Made by a program: the position numbers and the translations under genes | Assembly: GCF_001468285.1 (NCBI RefSeq) | Contig: NZ_LNSB01000011.1 | Span: 42,250 to 106,249, forward strand | DNA: 64,000 nt | Origin: Sphingopyxis sp. HIX | GTDB taxonomy: Bacteria > Pseudomonadota > Alphaproteobacteria > Sphingomonadales > Sphingomonadaceae | Reading direction: 5' to 3' | In this document: piece by piece, positions 25,180 through 34,377 of the stretch | Numbering within the stretch: the first letter of the stretch is position 1 | Layout: the number at the start of each line of letters is the position of its first letter | The notes under the pieces: model-generated | Told to the model about the DNA's origin: nothing | The model's input: the letters and a program-made list of their open reading frames with translations, nothing else | Databases searched by the model: none

Positions 25180-25902
25180 ATGCTCGAAATCGTCCGCATC
25201 CCCGTCCTCAGCGACAATTATGTCTGGCTGGTCCACGAACCCCAAAGCGGGGCGACGATGGTCGTCGACCCCGCCGTCGCCGACCCGGTGCTCGAAGCGG
25301 CGGCGGCGCGCGGCTGGACGATCAGCGATATCTGGAACACCCACTGGCACCCCGACCACACCGGCGGCAACGCGGCGATCAAGGAGGCGACGGGCTGCAC
25401 GATCACCGGTCCCGCCGCCGAATTTGCCCGCATCCCGACGCTCGACCGGCAGGTGAAAGGGGGTGACACCGTCCGCCTCGGCGCGGTCGAGGCCAAGGTG
25501 TGGGATGTACCCGCACACACCGCGGGGCATATCGCCTATCATTTCGCCGATGACGCCGCGATCTTCGTCGGCGACACGATGTTCGCGATGGGCTGCGGCC
25601 GGCTGTTCGAGGGCACCGCCGAGCAGATGTTCGCGAACATGCAGCAGCTCGGCACGCTCGACGACGCGACGCGCGTCTATTGCGCGCACGAATATACGCT
25701 GTCGAACGCACGCTTCGCGGTGACCGTCGAGCCCGACAATGAAGCGCTCGCCGCAAGGCTCGCGGCGGTCGAGTCGGCGCGCGCCGCGGGCGAGGCGACG
25801 GTGCCGACGACGATCGGTGCCGAACGCGCGACCAACCCTTTCCTCCGCGCGACAAGCGCCGCCGAGCTCGGCCGCATCCGCGCGCTCAAGGATGCCGCTT
25901 GA
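25180..25902 (+). CDS. gloB: Hydroxyacylglutathione hydrolase (glyoxalase II)
   Basis: A 240-residue metallo-beta-lactamase-fold enzyme. The metal motif THWHPDHTGGN, the later VPAHTAGHIAYH and GDTMFAMGCGRLFEGT, and the C-terminal YCAHEYTLSNARFA, match GloB closely. It hydrolyses S-lactoylglutathione to D-lactate, completing the pathway begun by GloA. The N-terminus MLEIVRIPVLSDNY is typical, so the start at 25180 is secure. Confidence 0.96.
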   Translation: MLEIVRIPVLSDNYVWLVHEPQSGATMVVDPAVADPVLEAAAARGWTISDIWNTHWHPDHTGGNAAIKEATGCTITGPAAEFARIPTLDRQVKGGDTVRLGAVEAKVWDVPAHTAGHIAYHFADDAAIFVGDTMFAMGCGRLFEGTAEQMFANMQQLGTLDDATRVYCAHEYTLSNARFAVTVEPDNEALAARLAAVESARAAGEATVPTTIGAERATNPFLRATSAAELGRIRALKDAA

Positions 25903-25963
25903 GGAGGCTTCAGCAACCATTCATCGCCCTGTCCGTAAACTGAAAAAGTCGCAGGAGCCTGTC

Positions 25964-26398
25964 ATGGCGAAATTCATCACTCTCTCATTCGCGCTGGCGC
26001 CCTTGCTCGCAAGCTGTGCCGCAAGCGACAGCAGCGCGCCGCGCGCCGAGGCGCTGACCCCCAAGCAGGCCGAGCAGCTCGACAAGCAGCTCGCCGGCAA
26101 GGTCGCGGGCGAACCCGTGCGCTGTCTCCCCACCAGCTTCAGCACCGACACCATCCGCATCTCGGACAATATCCTGCTCTACCGCCAGTCGGGCCGCATC
26201 GTGTATCGCAACGATTTGAAGAGCAGCTGCCCGGGGCTCGGCCGCGACAGCGACATCATGGTCGTGCGCCAGTTCGGCAGTTCGACGTGCAGCGGCGATT
26301 TTTTCCACCTGGTCGACCGGTCGAGCGGCATCCGCGGCCCGACCTGCGTGCTCGGCGACTTCGTCCCCTATCGCAAACCGGATGGGGACAAAGGCTGA
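25964..26398 (+). CDS. Small lipoprotein (DUF6491-like)
   Basis: A 144-residue protein with a lipoprotein signal ending LLASC, then an acidic and lysine-rich linker (LTPKQAEQLDKQLAGK). The C-terminal domain has four cysteines (VRCLP, SSCPG, STCSG, TCVLG), likely two disulfides, and the strand pattern TIRISDNILLYRQSGRIVY. This resembles DUF6491, a domain of unknown function common in sphingomonads. AGGAG sits seven bases before the ATG. Confidence 0.75.
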   Translation: MAKFITLSFALAPLLASCAASDSSAPRAEALTPKQAEQLDKQLAGKVAGEPVRCLPTSFSTDTIRISDNILLYRQSGRIVYRNDLKSSCPGLGRDSDIMVVRQFGSSTCSGDFFHLVDRSSGIRGPTCVLGDFVPYRKPDGDKG

Positions 26399-26488
26399 AC
26401 CTTCGGGTTCGGCGATGGGCGGGGTCCGGTTTGCGCCGAGCTCTTCGGGTCGCACCCCCGCCTGTCATAAGCCAGATTGCTCCAACTT

Positions 26489-26567
26489 CCGTTCGTATCG
26501 AGCGAAGTCGAGATACGCCTGAACTGCCTTTGCCTTCGCGTGTCTCGACTTCGCTCGACACGAACGG
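26489..26567. repeat. Inverted repeat with GCGAAG loops, family C
   Basis: Two 29-base arms (26489-26517 and 26539-26567) match as inverted copies except at two positions. Each arm also folds on itself: GTATC with GATAC on the left, GTGTC with GACAC on the right. The two differences therefore keep an internal base pair (A-T against G-C). The element lies between convergent genes and fills most of a 196-base gap. It is a REP-like element. Confidence 0.85.
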
Positions 26568-26594
26568 GATTTGAGATCGGTTTCTTAGCTCGAG

Positions 26595-28424
26595 CTACCC
26601 CTTGTACATCGCCGCGATCCTGTCGGCGTAAACGTCGCGCAGCACATGGCGGCGGATCTTCATCGACGGGGTCATCTGCTCATTCTCGATCGTGAAGGCC
26701 TCGTCGGCGAGGTCGAACTTGCGCACCTTCTCGATCACCGACAGCTGGCCGTTGACGCGGTCGACCGCCTCGCGCAGCGCCGAGCGGAACTTGTCGTGCT
26801 CGCGCAGCAGCTTGAGATCCTTGGGCAGCCCCTCGGCCTCGGCCCATTCATTCGCCCATTCGGGGTCGGGCACGAGGATGCCGACGAGGTGCGGGCGCTT
26901 GTCGCCATAGACCATCGCCTGCAAAATCTCGGGCTGGAGCGTCAGCATGCCCTCGACGCGCTGCGGCGACACATTGTCGCCCTTGTCGTTGACGATCAGG
27001 TCCTTCTTGCGGTCGGTGATGACGATGCGGCCTTGCCCATCGATATGGCCGATGTCGCCGGTGTGCAGCCACGGCCCGGCGTCGGGCTCGGCGGGATCGG
27101 CGACGAGCACGCGCTCGGTCTCCGACGGATTGCGCCAATAGCCCTTCATCACCAGCTCGCCGCGCACCAATATCTCGCCGTCCTCGGCGATCTTCACCTC
27201 GGTGTTCATCAGCGGCGGGCCGACGGTGTCCATCTTGATCCCCGCGCTCGGGCGGTTGCAGCTGATCACCGGCCCCGCCTCGGTCTGGCCATAGCCCTGC
27301 AGCAATGTCAGCCCGATCGAGTGGAAAAAGACGCCGATTTCGGGATTGAGCGGGGCACCGCCCGACACCAGTGCCTTCATCCGCCCGCCGAAGCGCTTGC
27401 CGATCTTGGGCCGGAACAATTTGTCGAGGATCAGGTCGACCGGCCGGTCGAGCAATCCCATGCGGCGCTCATAATCCTTCTCGCCGACGCGCAGCGCCTG
27501 ATTGAGCATCCAGTTGGCGAGCTTGCCTTGCTTCTCGACCGACTTGATCATCCGCGCGCGGATCACCTCGAACAGCCGCGGCACGACGACCATGATCGTC
27601 GGCTTGGTTTCCTCGATGTTCGAGACGAGCTTTTCGAGGCCCTCGCTGTAATAGATTTGCGCGCCGACCATGATCGGCAGGAACTGCCCGCCCGAATGTT
27701 CATAGGCGTGGCTGAGCGGCAGGAAGGACAGGAACGCCTCTTCGTCGCCGATGCCGAAGTCGTTGACCAGCACCTCGGCCGCGCCCGCGGCGTTGTGCAG
27801 GATCGCGCCATGATGCTGCATCACCCCGCGCGGCGCGCCGCCGGTGCCGCTGGTGTAGATGAGGCACGCGGTGTCCTCGCGCTTGACCCCGAGGCCGCGC
27901 GCCTTGGTCTCCTCGACATAGGTCGCGCCATCGGCGACCAGCGGCGCCCAGTCGTGGACGCGCACGTCGCCCTGCTGCCCGACGCGCAGATTCTCCATCG
28001 TCACGACCAGATTGGCGTCCGAGCGCATCACCGCGGGCATGAGCGCGCGCGCGAGCTTGGCGGTCGAGACGATCACCGCCTTCGCGCCGCTGTTGTCGAG
28101 GATATGCTGGTGGTCGCGCTCGGTGTTGGTGGTGTAGGTCGGCACGGTGATGCAGCCCGCGGCCATGATGCCGAGGTCGGCGATGCACCATTCGGGGCGA
28201 TTCTCGCCGACCAGCACGACGCGGTCGCCCTCCTTCAGCCCCAGCTTGCGCAGGTTGTGTGCGAGCGCCGAGACCTGTTCGGCGACCTCGCGCCAGCTCA
28301 GCGACTGCCACGCGCGGTCGGCCTTGCGCCACAGGAAGGGGTCGTCGCCGCCCTTTTCGGCGCGGTCGAAGAACATCGCGACCAGGCTCGGGAAATGGTC
28401 GAGATGGGGGTTGTCCAGCTTCAT
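26595..28424 (-). CDS. Long-chain acyl-CoA synthetase family protein
   Basis: A 609-residue AMP-forming ligase. The phosphate loop is YTSGTGGAPRG, a variant of the usual TSGTTGxPK; the A5 region is GYGQTEAGP, the A7 region is WLHTGDIGHIDGQG, and the A8 region is ITDRKKDLIVNDKGDNVSP. It is of the FadD15-like class, converting fatty acids to CoA esters for breakdown or lipid synthesis. It is the last gene of a pyrD-ggt-acyl ligase row on the minus strand. Confidence 0.93.
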   Translation of the reverse strand: MKLDNPHLDHFPSLVAMFFDRAEKGGDDPFLWRKADRAWQSLSWREVAEQVSALAHNLRKLGLKEGDRVVLVGENRPEWCIADLGIMAAGCITVPTYTTNTERDHQHILDNSGAKAVIVSTAKLARALMPAVMRSDANLVVTMENLRVGQQGDVRVHDWAPLVADGATYVEETKARGLGVKREDTACLIYTSGTGGAPRGVMQHHGAILHNAAGAAEVLVNDFGIGDEEAFLSFLPLSHAYEHSGGQFLPIMVGAQIYYSEGLEKLVSNIEETKPTIMVVVPRLFEVIRARMIKSVEKQGKLANWMLNQALRVGEKDYERRMGLLDRPVDLILDKLFRPKIGKRFGGRMKALVSGGAPLNPEIGVFFHSIGLTLLQGYGQTEAGPVISCNRPSAGIKMDTVGPPLMNTEVKIAEDGEILVRGELVMKGYWRNPSETERVLVADPAEPDAGPWLHTGDIGHIDGQGRIVITDRKKDLIVNDKGDNVSPQRVEGMLTLQPEILQAMVYGDKRPHLVGILVPDPEWANEWAEAEGLPKDLKLLREHDKFRSALREAVDRVNGQLSVIEKVRKFDLADEAFTIENEQMTPSMKIRRHVLRDVYADRIAAMYKG

Positions 28425-28503
28425 GCTTCTTGCTCTCCCGGGGAGGATTTCGTCCTTTTGCCCATCCTTAGGGTCAAATGATGCCCGATTGAAGTCATTA
28501 AGC

Positions 28504-28523
28504 CCCGCGCCCGGGAGCGCGGG
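28504..28523 (-). terminator. Hairpin after ggt
   Basis: CCCGCGC (28504-28510) and GCGCGGG (28517-28523) pair around CCGGGA, ten bases past the ggt stop. There is no strong T-tract on the minus strand (GGCTTAAT follows), so termination may be partial. Confidence 0.45.
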
Positions 28524-28532
28524 AGGACCGCA

Positions 28533-30224
28533 TCACCCCTGCGGCGGTGCGCCGTCGACCGACGAGCTGCCCGGGCCGCGCGGATCGGCGGCGCCGTGCC
28601 AGACCTCGCCGACGCGCTGCGCGGCGTTGAGCTTCGAGCCGAGGCTGGTGGGGACGAAGGGATAGCCGAAGGGCTTCATCTTGTCGGCGATCGCCTTGCC
28701 CGCGGCGTCGTCCTCGATCAGCACGCCCTGCTGGCCGTAATAGAGGTTGGGCAGCGCGATCGCATCCTCGGCCGAAAGCCCCCAGTCGAGCACGCCGACG
28801 AGCGTCTTGGTCACATGCATGATGATCCGCTTGCCGCCCGCCGAGCCGACCGCCAGCACGACCTTGCCGTCGGGACCATAGACGATCGTCGGCGACATCG
28901 AGGACAGCGGGCGCTTGCCCGCCTGCACGCGGTTCGCCCCGGGCGCGTCGCCCTGCACCGGGTTGAGGTCGAAATCGGTGAGTTCGTTGTTGAGGAAAAA
29001 GCCGTTGGCGTTGAGGTTGCTGCCGAAGATGCTCTCGATCGTCGAGGTCATCGAGGCGACATTGCCTTCGCGGTCGACCGCGACGAAATGCGTCGTGCCC
29101 GCTTCGGGGACCGGACCCGACGGCGTGCGCGGCTGCGCGCCCGGCGGGTTGCCCGCGGGGTAGGCGGCGGCGCGGCCGAAGGGCGAGATCAGCTGGCGGC
29201 GCTCGGAAAGATATTTCTTGTCGAGCAGCCCGGCGACCGGAACGTCGACAAAATCGCTGTCGCCGAGATATTTTTCGCGGTCGGCGTAGCTCAGCTGCAT
29301 CGCTTCGGAGAGAAGGTGCCAGCTCATCGGATTGTCCTTGCCCATCGCCTTCATGTCCCAACCCTCGAGCAGGCCGAGGATGCCGAAGACGGTGGTCGCG
29401 CCCGACGAGGGCGGGCCCATGCCGCACACTTTATAGACGCGGTAGGTGGTGCAGACCGCGGGCTTGTCCTGCGCCTTGTAGGCGGCGATGTCCTTCGTCG
29501 TCAGCACCGCAGGGTTGCGCACCGATTTCGCCACCGCGTCGCTGATCGCCTTGGCATTGGCGCCGGTGTAGAAAGCGTCGGGGCCGCGCGCGGCGATGTC
29601 GCGCAGCAACTTGGCATAGGCGGGATTCTTGATCACCGTACCCACGGGCGCGGGCTTGCCATCGACATAATAGAGCGCACGCGCCGCGGGAAAATCCTTC
29701 CACGTGTCCTGGAAACGGTCGAGCCAGCCATAGAGCGCAGGCGTCACCTTGAACCCCTCGTCGGCGAGCTTGATCGCGGGCTGGAACAGCGCCTTCCACT
29801 CGAGCCGACCCCATTTCTTGTGCGCCATTTCCATCAGCCGGACGTTACCGGGGACGCCGACCGACAGCCCGCCGGGGATGACGTCGCTATAGCCGCGCGG
29901 CTTGCCGTCGGGACCGAGGAAGCGCTCGGGCTTCGCCGCGGCGGGCGCCATCTCGCGGCCGTTGATCGTGCCGATCGTATCGGTCTTGCTGTCGTGATAG
30001 ACTAGGAACCCGCCGCCGCCGACGCCGCTCGACTGCGGCTCGACGAGCGTCAGCACCAGCATCATCGCCATCGCCGCGTCGGCGGCCGAGCCGCCCTCGT
30101 GCAATATCTGCCGCCCCGCCTCGGTCGCGCGCGGGTCGGCGGTCGAGGTCACCCCCTGCGCCGCGGCGAGCGAGGGAATGGTGGTGAGGAAAAGGGCGAA
30201 GGCGGCGAGGAGTTTCTTGTTCAT
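28533..30224 (-). CDS. ggt: Gamma-glutamyltransferase
   Basis: A 563-residue secreted precursor with a signal peptide (MNKKLLAAFALFLTTIPSLA). It contains the GGNAADAA-like block GGSAADAAMAM, GVGGGGFLVYH, the autoprocessing threonine in TTHFVAVDREG (about residue 377), and the small-subunit motif SSMSPTIV. It cleaves itself into two subunits and hydrolyses or transfers the gamma-glutamyl group of glutathione in the periplasm. I start at the ATG at 30224; an earlier in-frame start would mask the signal peptide. Confidence 0.96.
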   Translation of the reverse strand: MNKKLLAAFALFLTTIPSLAAAQGVTSTADPRATEAGRQILHEGGSAADAAMAMMLVLTLVEPQSSGVGGGGFLVYHDSKTDTIGTINGREMAPAAAKPERFLGPDGKPRGYSDVIPGGLSVGVPGNVRLMEMAHKKWGRLEWKALFQPAIKLADEGFKVTPALYGWLDRFQDTWKDFPAARALYYVDGKPAPVGTVIKNPAYAKLLRDIAARGPDAFYTGANAKAISDAVAKSVRNPAVLTTKDIAAYKAQDKPAVCTTYRVYKVCGMGPPSSGATTVFGILGLLEGWDMKAMGKDNPMSWHLLSEAMQLSYADREKYLGDSDFVDVPVAGLLDKKYLSERRQLISPFGRAAAYPAGNPPGAQPRTPSGPVPEAGTTHFVAVDREGNVASMTSTIESIFGSNLNANGFFLNNELTDFDLNPVQGDAPGANRVQAGKRPLSSMSPTIVYGPDGKVVLAVGSAGGKRIIMHVTKTLVGVLDWGLSAEDAIALPNLYYGQQGVLIEDDAAGKAIADKMKPFGYPFVPTSLGSKLNAAQRVGEVWHGAADPRGPGSSSVDGAPPQG

Positions 30225-30339
30225 GCGCAGACATTGGCGCGGGGGGAAGCATGGCGCAACCCCATCCCCTATTCCTCGCGGTCGCAAAGCGATGCAGCAC
30301 GGTTATGGCGCCGGCGTGGCTAACCGGCTTCGCGGAAGT

Positions 30340-31410
30340 TCAGTCGCCCACCCCGATCGCATCGGCGATGCGCGTGAAGCCGTCGCGCACCGCGAGATCT
30401 TCCAGCCCGCGCGCGATGCGCTGGGCGAGGCCGGGGCCGGCGAAGACCATCGCCGAATAGATTTGCACCAGGCTGGCGCCCGCGCGGATGCGCGCCCACG
30501 CCTGTTCGGCATTGGCGATGCCGCCGACGCCGATCAGCGGCAGCCTGCCCCCGCTCGCGGCGCGGAAATCCCTGAGCCGCTGGAGCGCGAGATCGTGGAG
30601 CGGCGCGCCCGACAGCCCGCCCGCCTCCTGCGCGTGGACCGACTTCAACGCCGGCCGCCCGATCGTCGTGTTCGATATGATCAGCGCCGCCAGACCCTTG
30701 TCGATCGCCACCGCGACAAGATCGTCGATGTCGGCGGGCTCGAGGTCGGGTGCGACCTTCAGGAACACCGGTTTCGCGTCGCCCGCGGGCTGCGCCGCCG
30801 CGACCGCGTCGAGCAGCCCTTCGAGCGCGCCCTTGTCCTGCAACGCGCGCAGCCCCGGCGTGTTCGGCGAGCTGATGTTGACCGTGAGGTAATCGGCGAG
30901 CGGCGCCATCGCGGCGACGCCCCTGGCATAGTCGGCGATACGGTCGTCGCTGTCCTTGTTCGCGCCGATGTTGATGCCCAGCGGCACCGCCATGCCGCAG
31001 GCGCGCAGCTTGGCGATGCGCTCGGCCGCGGCGGCCTGCCCGCCGTTGTTGAAGCCCATGCGGTTGATCACCGCGCCGTCCTCGACCAGCCGGAACAGCC
31101 GTGGGCGCGGATTGCCCTCCTGCGGCAGCGGGGTAAGCGTGCCGACCTCGACGAAACCGAAACCGAAGCGCGGCATCACCGCGGCGGCGCGCGCATCCTT
31201 GTCGAAGCCCGGCGCGAGCCCGACCGGATTCGGGAAATGCAGCCCCGCCACCTCGGTCGCGAGGATCGGGCTGGTTAGCGCCGTGCGCGCACGCGGCAGC
31301 GGTTCGAGCGCGGCGATGGTCAGATTATGCGCGGCCTCGCCGTCAGTCGCATGGACGATCGGGCGGACGAGCGCATAGGCGGCATCGGTGAGCGAGGCGA
31401 AGAGCGACAT
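30340..31410 (-). CDS. pyrD: Dihydroorotate dehydrogenase (quinone), class 2
   Basis: A 356-residue membrane-associated flavoenzyme that passes electrons from dihydroorotate to ubiquinone in pyrimidine synthesis. The class 2 N-terminal helical extension is present (YALVRPIVHATDGEAAHNL), followed by the FMN-binding barrel with VGLAPGFDKDA, the catalytic serine in VNISSPNTPGLR, and GVGGIANAEQA. 115 bases separate it from ggt downstream. Confidence 0.97.
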   Translation of the reverse strand: MSLFASLTDAAYALVRPIVHATDGEAAHNLTIAALEPLPRARTALTSPILATEVAGLHFPNPVGLAPGFDKDARAAAVMPRFGFGFVEVGTLTPLPQEGNPRPRLFRLVEDGAVINRMGFNNGGQAAAAERIAKLRACGMAVPLGINIGANKDSDDRIADYARGVAAMAPLADYLTVNISSPNTPGLRALQDKGALEGLLDAVAAAQPAGDAKPVFLKVAPDLEPADIDDLVAVAIDKGLAALIISNTTIGRPALKSVHAQEAGGLSGAPLHDLALQRLRDFRAASGGRLPLIGVGGIANAEQAWARIRAGASLVQIYSAMVFAGPGLAQRIARGLEDLAVRDGFTRIADAIGVGD

Positions 31411-31505
31411 GGCCCGCCATTGCGCGCCGGGGGACGCTATGGCAAGCCCCCCACAGCGAGCCTTGGCCGGCCAGCAAAGTCCAACGATAACGCCCGGAGA
31501 ACAAA

Positions 31506-33326
31506 GTGTCGCACCCCCGCCTCGCCGCCAGCCTGTCCACCTGCCTGATCGCGCTCGCCGTCGCCGGCTGCGCCCCCGCGGCTACCGAGCAGGCCCCCGC
31601 GACCGTCGCCGCGCCGCCCGCCGCCGAAGTCGCGCCCGCGGGCGCAAACCTCGCGGAATTCTTCGACAAATATGACGCAGCGCAATTGTCGCTCTCGCCC
31701 GAGACCAAGGCCCGGCGCGGGGTGCGCGACGGCGACTACGGGAAGTGGGACGATGTGTCGGACGAGGCCGCGGTCGCGCGCTTCAAGCTGCAGACCGCGA
31801 CCGCGGAGGCGATGCGCGGGAGCTTCGACCCCAAGGCGCTGCCGACCGACGAGGCGCTGTCGTTCGAGCTGTTCAACGCGCAGGCGGCGCGCGCCGAACG
31901 GCTCTTCCCCTTCCGCGACCATGGCTATGTCTTCGACCAGATGAACGGCGCGCAGAGCCAGATGCCCGCCTTCCTGATCAACATCCACCGCGTCGCCACT
32001 ATCGCCGAGGCCGAGGCCTATGTGTCGCGCATCCGCGAACTCGGTCCGATCCTCGACGTGCTCTCGGCGCAGTCGGCCGAGCGCGCCGCCAAGGGCTATG
32101 CGCCGCCCAAATGGGTCTATCCCTATGTGATCTCGGACATCGGCAACCTGACCAAGGCCGACAATGCGGTGATCGAGGACATCGCCGCCAAGGTGAACAA
32201 GCTCGAGATCGACGCCGCCGAAAAGGCGCGGCTGATCGCCGCTGCCAAGGCCGCCTGGGCGGAGAGCGCGGGCCCCGCCTACACCCGCCTCGCCGCCGAA
32301 ATGGCGCGCCAGCAGGCGACGGCGCCGACGCAGGACGGTGTGTGGCGCATGCCCGAGGGCAAGGCCTATTATGAGGCTTTGCTCGCCAATTATACGACAA
32401 CGAACATGACCGCGGCCGAGATCCACGACCTCGGCCTGTCCGAAGTCGCGCGCATCCATGGCGAGATGAAGACGATCATGGCGAAGGTCGGCTTCAAGGG
32501 CACGCTGAACCAGTTTTTCGAGCATCTGCGTACCAGCCCGCAATATTATCACACGACGCGCGAGGCCTATCTCGCCGACGTCGACAGCCATGTGAAGGCG
32601 ATGGAGGCGCGGCTGCCCGCCTTCTTCAACACCATCCCCAAATCGGCGCTGCAGGTGAAGGCGGTCGAGGCGTTCCGCGAGAAGTCGGCGGGCAAGGCCT
32701 TCTACTCCTCCCCCGCCCCCGACGGCTCGCGGCCCGGCATTTATTACGTCAACCTCTACGACCTGCGCGACATGCCCAAGACCGAGCTCGAGGCGCTCGC
32801 CTATCATGAGGGCGTGCCCGGCCATCACCTCCAGCGCGCGGTGCAGACCGAACTTACCGGCCTGCCGCCCTTCCGCCGCTTCGGCGGCTTCACCGCTTAC
32901 ACCGAGGGCTGGGGCCTCTATTCGGAGGAACTCGCCAAGGACATGGGTTTCTACACCGATCCCTATGCCGATTTCGGGCGGCTCGGCATGGAGCTGTGGC
33001 GCGCGACGCGGCTCGTCGTCGACACCGGCATCCACGACAAGCGCTGGAGCCGCGAGCAGGCGATCCAGTATCTCAAGGACAATACGCCGAACCCTGAGGG
33101 CGACATCGAAAAGGCGATCGAGCGCTATGTCGTCTATCCGGGACAGGCGACCGCCTATCTCATCGGCAAGCTCAAGATCATGGAACTCCGCACCCGCGCG
33201 CAGAAGGCGATGGGCGAGAAGTTCGACTATCGCGCCTTCCACGATGTCGTGCTCGAATCGGGTCCGGTGCCGCTCGACGTCCTCGAACGCCGCGTCGATA
33301 CGTGGATAGCGACCCAAAAGAGTTAA
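31506..33326 (+). CDS. DUF885-family lipoprotein, predicted metallopeptidase
   Basis: A 606-residue protein from a GTG at 31506. The N-terminus is a lipoprotein signal ending in AVAGC. The DUF885 core carries the motif YHEGVPGHHLQ (an HExxxxHH metal site), with EGWGLYSEEL and PGQATAYLIGKLKI further on. DUF885 proteins are M32-like metallopeptidases in fold, and substrates are unknown. The enzyme would be tethered in the periplasm. It is divergent from pyrD with a 95-base gap. Confidence 0.92.
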   Translation: MSHPRLAASLSTCLIALAVAGCAPAATEQAPATVAAPPAAEVAPAGANLAEFFDKYDAAQLSLSPETKARRGVRDGDYGKWDDVSDEAAVARFKLQTATAEAMRGSFDPKALPTDEALSFELFNAQAARAERLFPFRDHGYVFDQMNGAQSQMPAFLINIHRVATIAEAEAYVSRIRELGPILDVLSAQSAERAAKGYAPPKWVYPYVISDIGNLTKADNAVIEDIAAKVNKLEIDAAEKARLIAAAKAAWAESAGPAYTRLAAEMARQQATAPTQDGVWRMPEGKAYYEALLANYTTTNMTAAEIHDLGLSEVARIHGEMKTIMAKVGFKGTLNQFFEHLRTSPQYYHTTREAYLADVDSHVKAMEARLPAFFNTIPKSALQVKAVEAFREKSAGKAFYSSPAPDGSRPGIYYVNLYDLRDMPKTELEALAYHEGVPGHHLQRAVQTELTGLPPFRRFGGFTAYTEGWGLYSEELAKDMGFYTDPYADFGRLGMELWRATRLVVDTGIHDKRWSREQAIQYLKDNTPNPEGDIEKAIERYVVYPGQATAYLIGKLKIMELRTRAQKAMGEKFDYRAFHDVVLESGPVPLDVLERRVDTWIATQKS

Positions 33327-33389
33327 CGTCCGGCGATTTGCGGCTTGACGCGCGCGCCCGAAAGGCAAATGATTTGGCCTAGTTAAACA

Positions 33390-33406
33390 GGCGGCGCTCA
33401 GCCGCC
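33390..33406 (+). promoter_or_regulatory. Leader hairpin before AraC gene
   Basis: GGCGGC (33390-33395), GCTCA, GCCGCC (33401-33406) forms a strong stem 17 bases before the AraC start. A TTGACG about 45 bases further upstream could be part of its promoter. Confidence 0.35.
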
Positions 33407-33423
33407 GGGGGTCGGGTCTCGTC

Positions 33424-34311
33424 ATGACGGAAGCTTCATCCACGCCAGCGGGCGCGGACGGCGATGCGCCGTTCGAGCTGCAATATTTCCCGCCCGATCC
33501 CGACCTCGCGGAAATGGTGTCGAGCTTCTATTTCGTGCGCGTCGACCTGCCTTTGTTCGACGAGAGCGAGCGCGCCGACCGCCCGCAATTCCGCATCATG
33601 GACGTGCCCAAGGGCGAATATGTCTTCCCCGACGGCTATCGCTTTCCCGCGGGGCGCGCGACGATCATCGGCCCGACCAGCGGCAGCGTCCGCGCGATCG
33701 CGCCGGGGCCGCTGCGCATGTACGGCTTCGGGCTGATGCCCGCGGGCTGGGCGACCCTGATGGGGGCGCACGCCGACAAATTGACCGACCGCGCGATCGA
33801 CGCCGCCGACCTGTTCGGCGACTGGATCGAGGAGGTCGTCGACGCGATCGGCAACGCCGCCGACACCGCCGAGCGGCTGGTGATCGGCAATAATTTCGTG
33901 CGCGAGATCCTGAAGAAGAACGAGCCCGCGCCGGTGTGGTTCACGCGCACCGTCGACCAGTGGCTGACCGGATCGGCCAACCCGCACGTCCCCGAGCTGG
34001 TCGAGGCGACGGGCATGTCGATCCGCTCGGTCGAGCGGATGACCAAACATTATTACGGCCTGTCGCCGCGCATGCTGGCGCGCAAATATCGCGCCGTGCG
34101 CGCCGCCTCGGCGCTCGCCCGCGGCGAAAAGCTCGACGATGCCGAGCTCGGCGACGCCTTTTACGACCAGTCGCACCTGATTCGCGAGATCAAGCGCTTC
34201 GCGGGCGCTACCCCGGGCCAACTCGCCAAACCGTCGAGCTATGTCGAGGCGACGGCCAAGGGCCGCAAGCAGATGGCGGGCAAGGTCAGCCCGATGGTCT
34301 CCGAAACCTAA
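33424..34311 (+). CDS. AraC-family transcriptional regulator (DUF6597-type N-terminus)
   Basis: A 295-residue protein. The N-terminal 150 residues are a sensory domain (LQYFPPDPDLAEMVSSFYF, RMYGFGLMPAGWATL) of the DUF6597 kind. The C-terminal part has two helix-turn-helix motifs (VPELVEATGMSIRSVERM and LGDAFYDQSHLIREIKRFAG). Ligand and targets unknown. The region after it holds no gene but a candidate small RNA with a strong terminator. Confidence 0.88.
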   Translation: MTEASSTPAGADGDAPFELQYFPPDPDLAEMVSSFYFVRVDLPLFDESERADRPQFRIMDVPKGEYVFPDGYRFPAGRATIIGPTSGSVRAIAPGPLRMYGFGLMPAGWATLMGAHADKLTDRAIDAADLFGDWIEEVVDAIGNAADTAERLVIGNNFVREILKKNEPAPVWFTRTVDQWLTGSANPHVPELVEATGMSIRSVERMTKHYYGLSPRMLARKYRAVRAASALARGEKLDDAELGDAFYDQSHLIREIKRFAGATPGQLAKPSSYVEATAKGRKQMAGKVSPMVSET

Positions 34312-34377
34312 GCGCCGCGTTTACCTTCAAAAATTTCACGCGCCGTCGTTTTGGCGTTTCCATCCAATCGCGAATCG

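Noticed and set aside
26287..26695. Small open frames over the inverted repeat at 26489-26567
   Set aside because: They arise from the repeat itself and have no start context or homology.
26646..28481. A 611-codon plus-strand open frame opposite the acyl-CoA ligase
   Set aside because: The ligase motifs on the minus strand are unambiguous. The plus frame is a shadow.
31437..33443. A 668-codon minus-strand open frame opposite the DUF885 gene
   Set aside because: The plus strand encodes a lipoprotein with an intact metal site. The minus frame has no motif and typical shadow composition.
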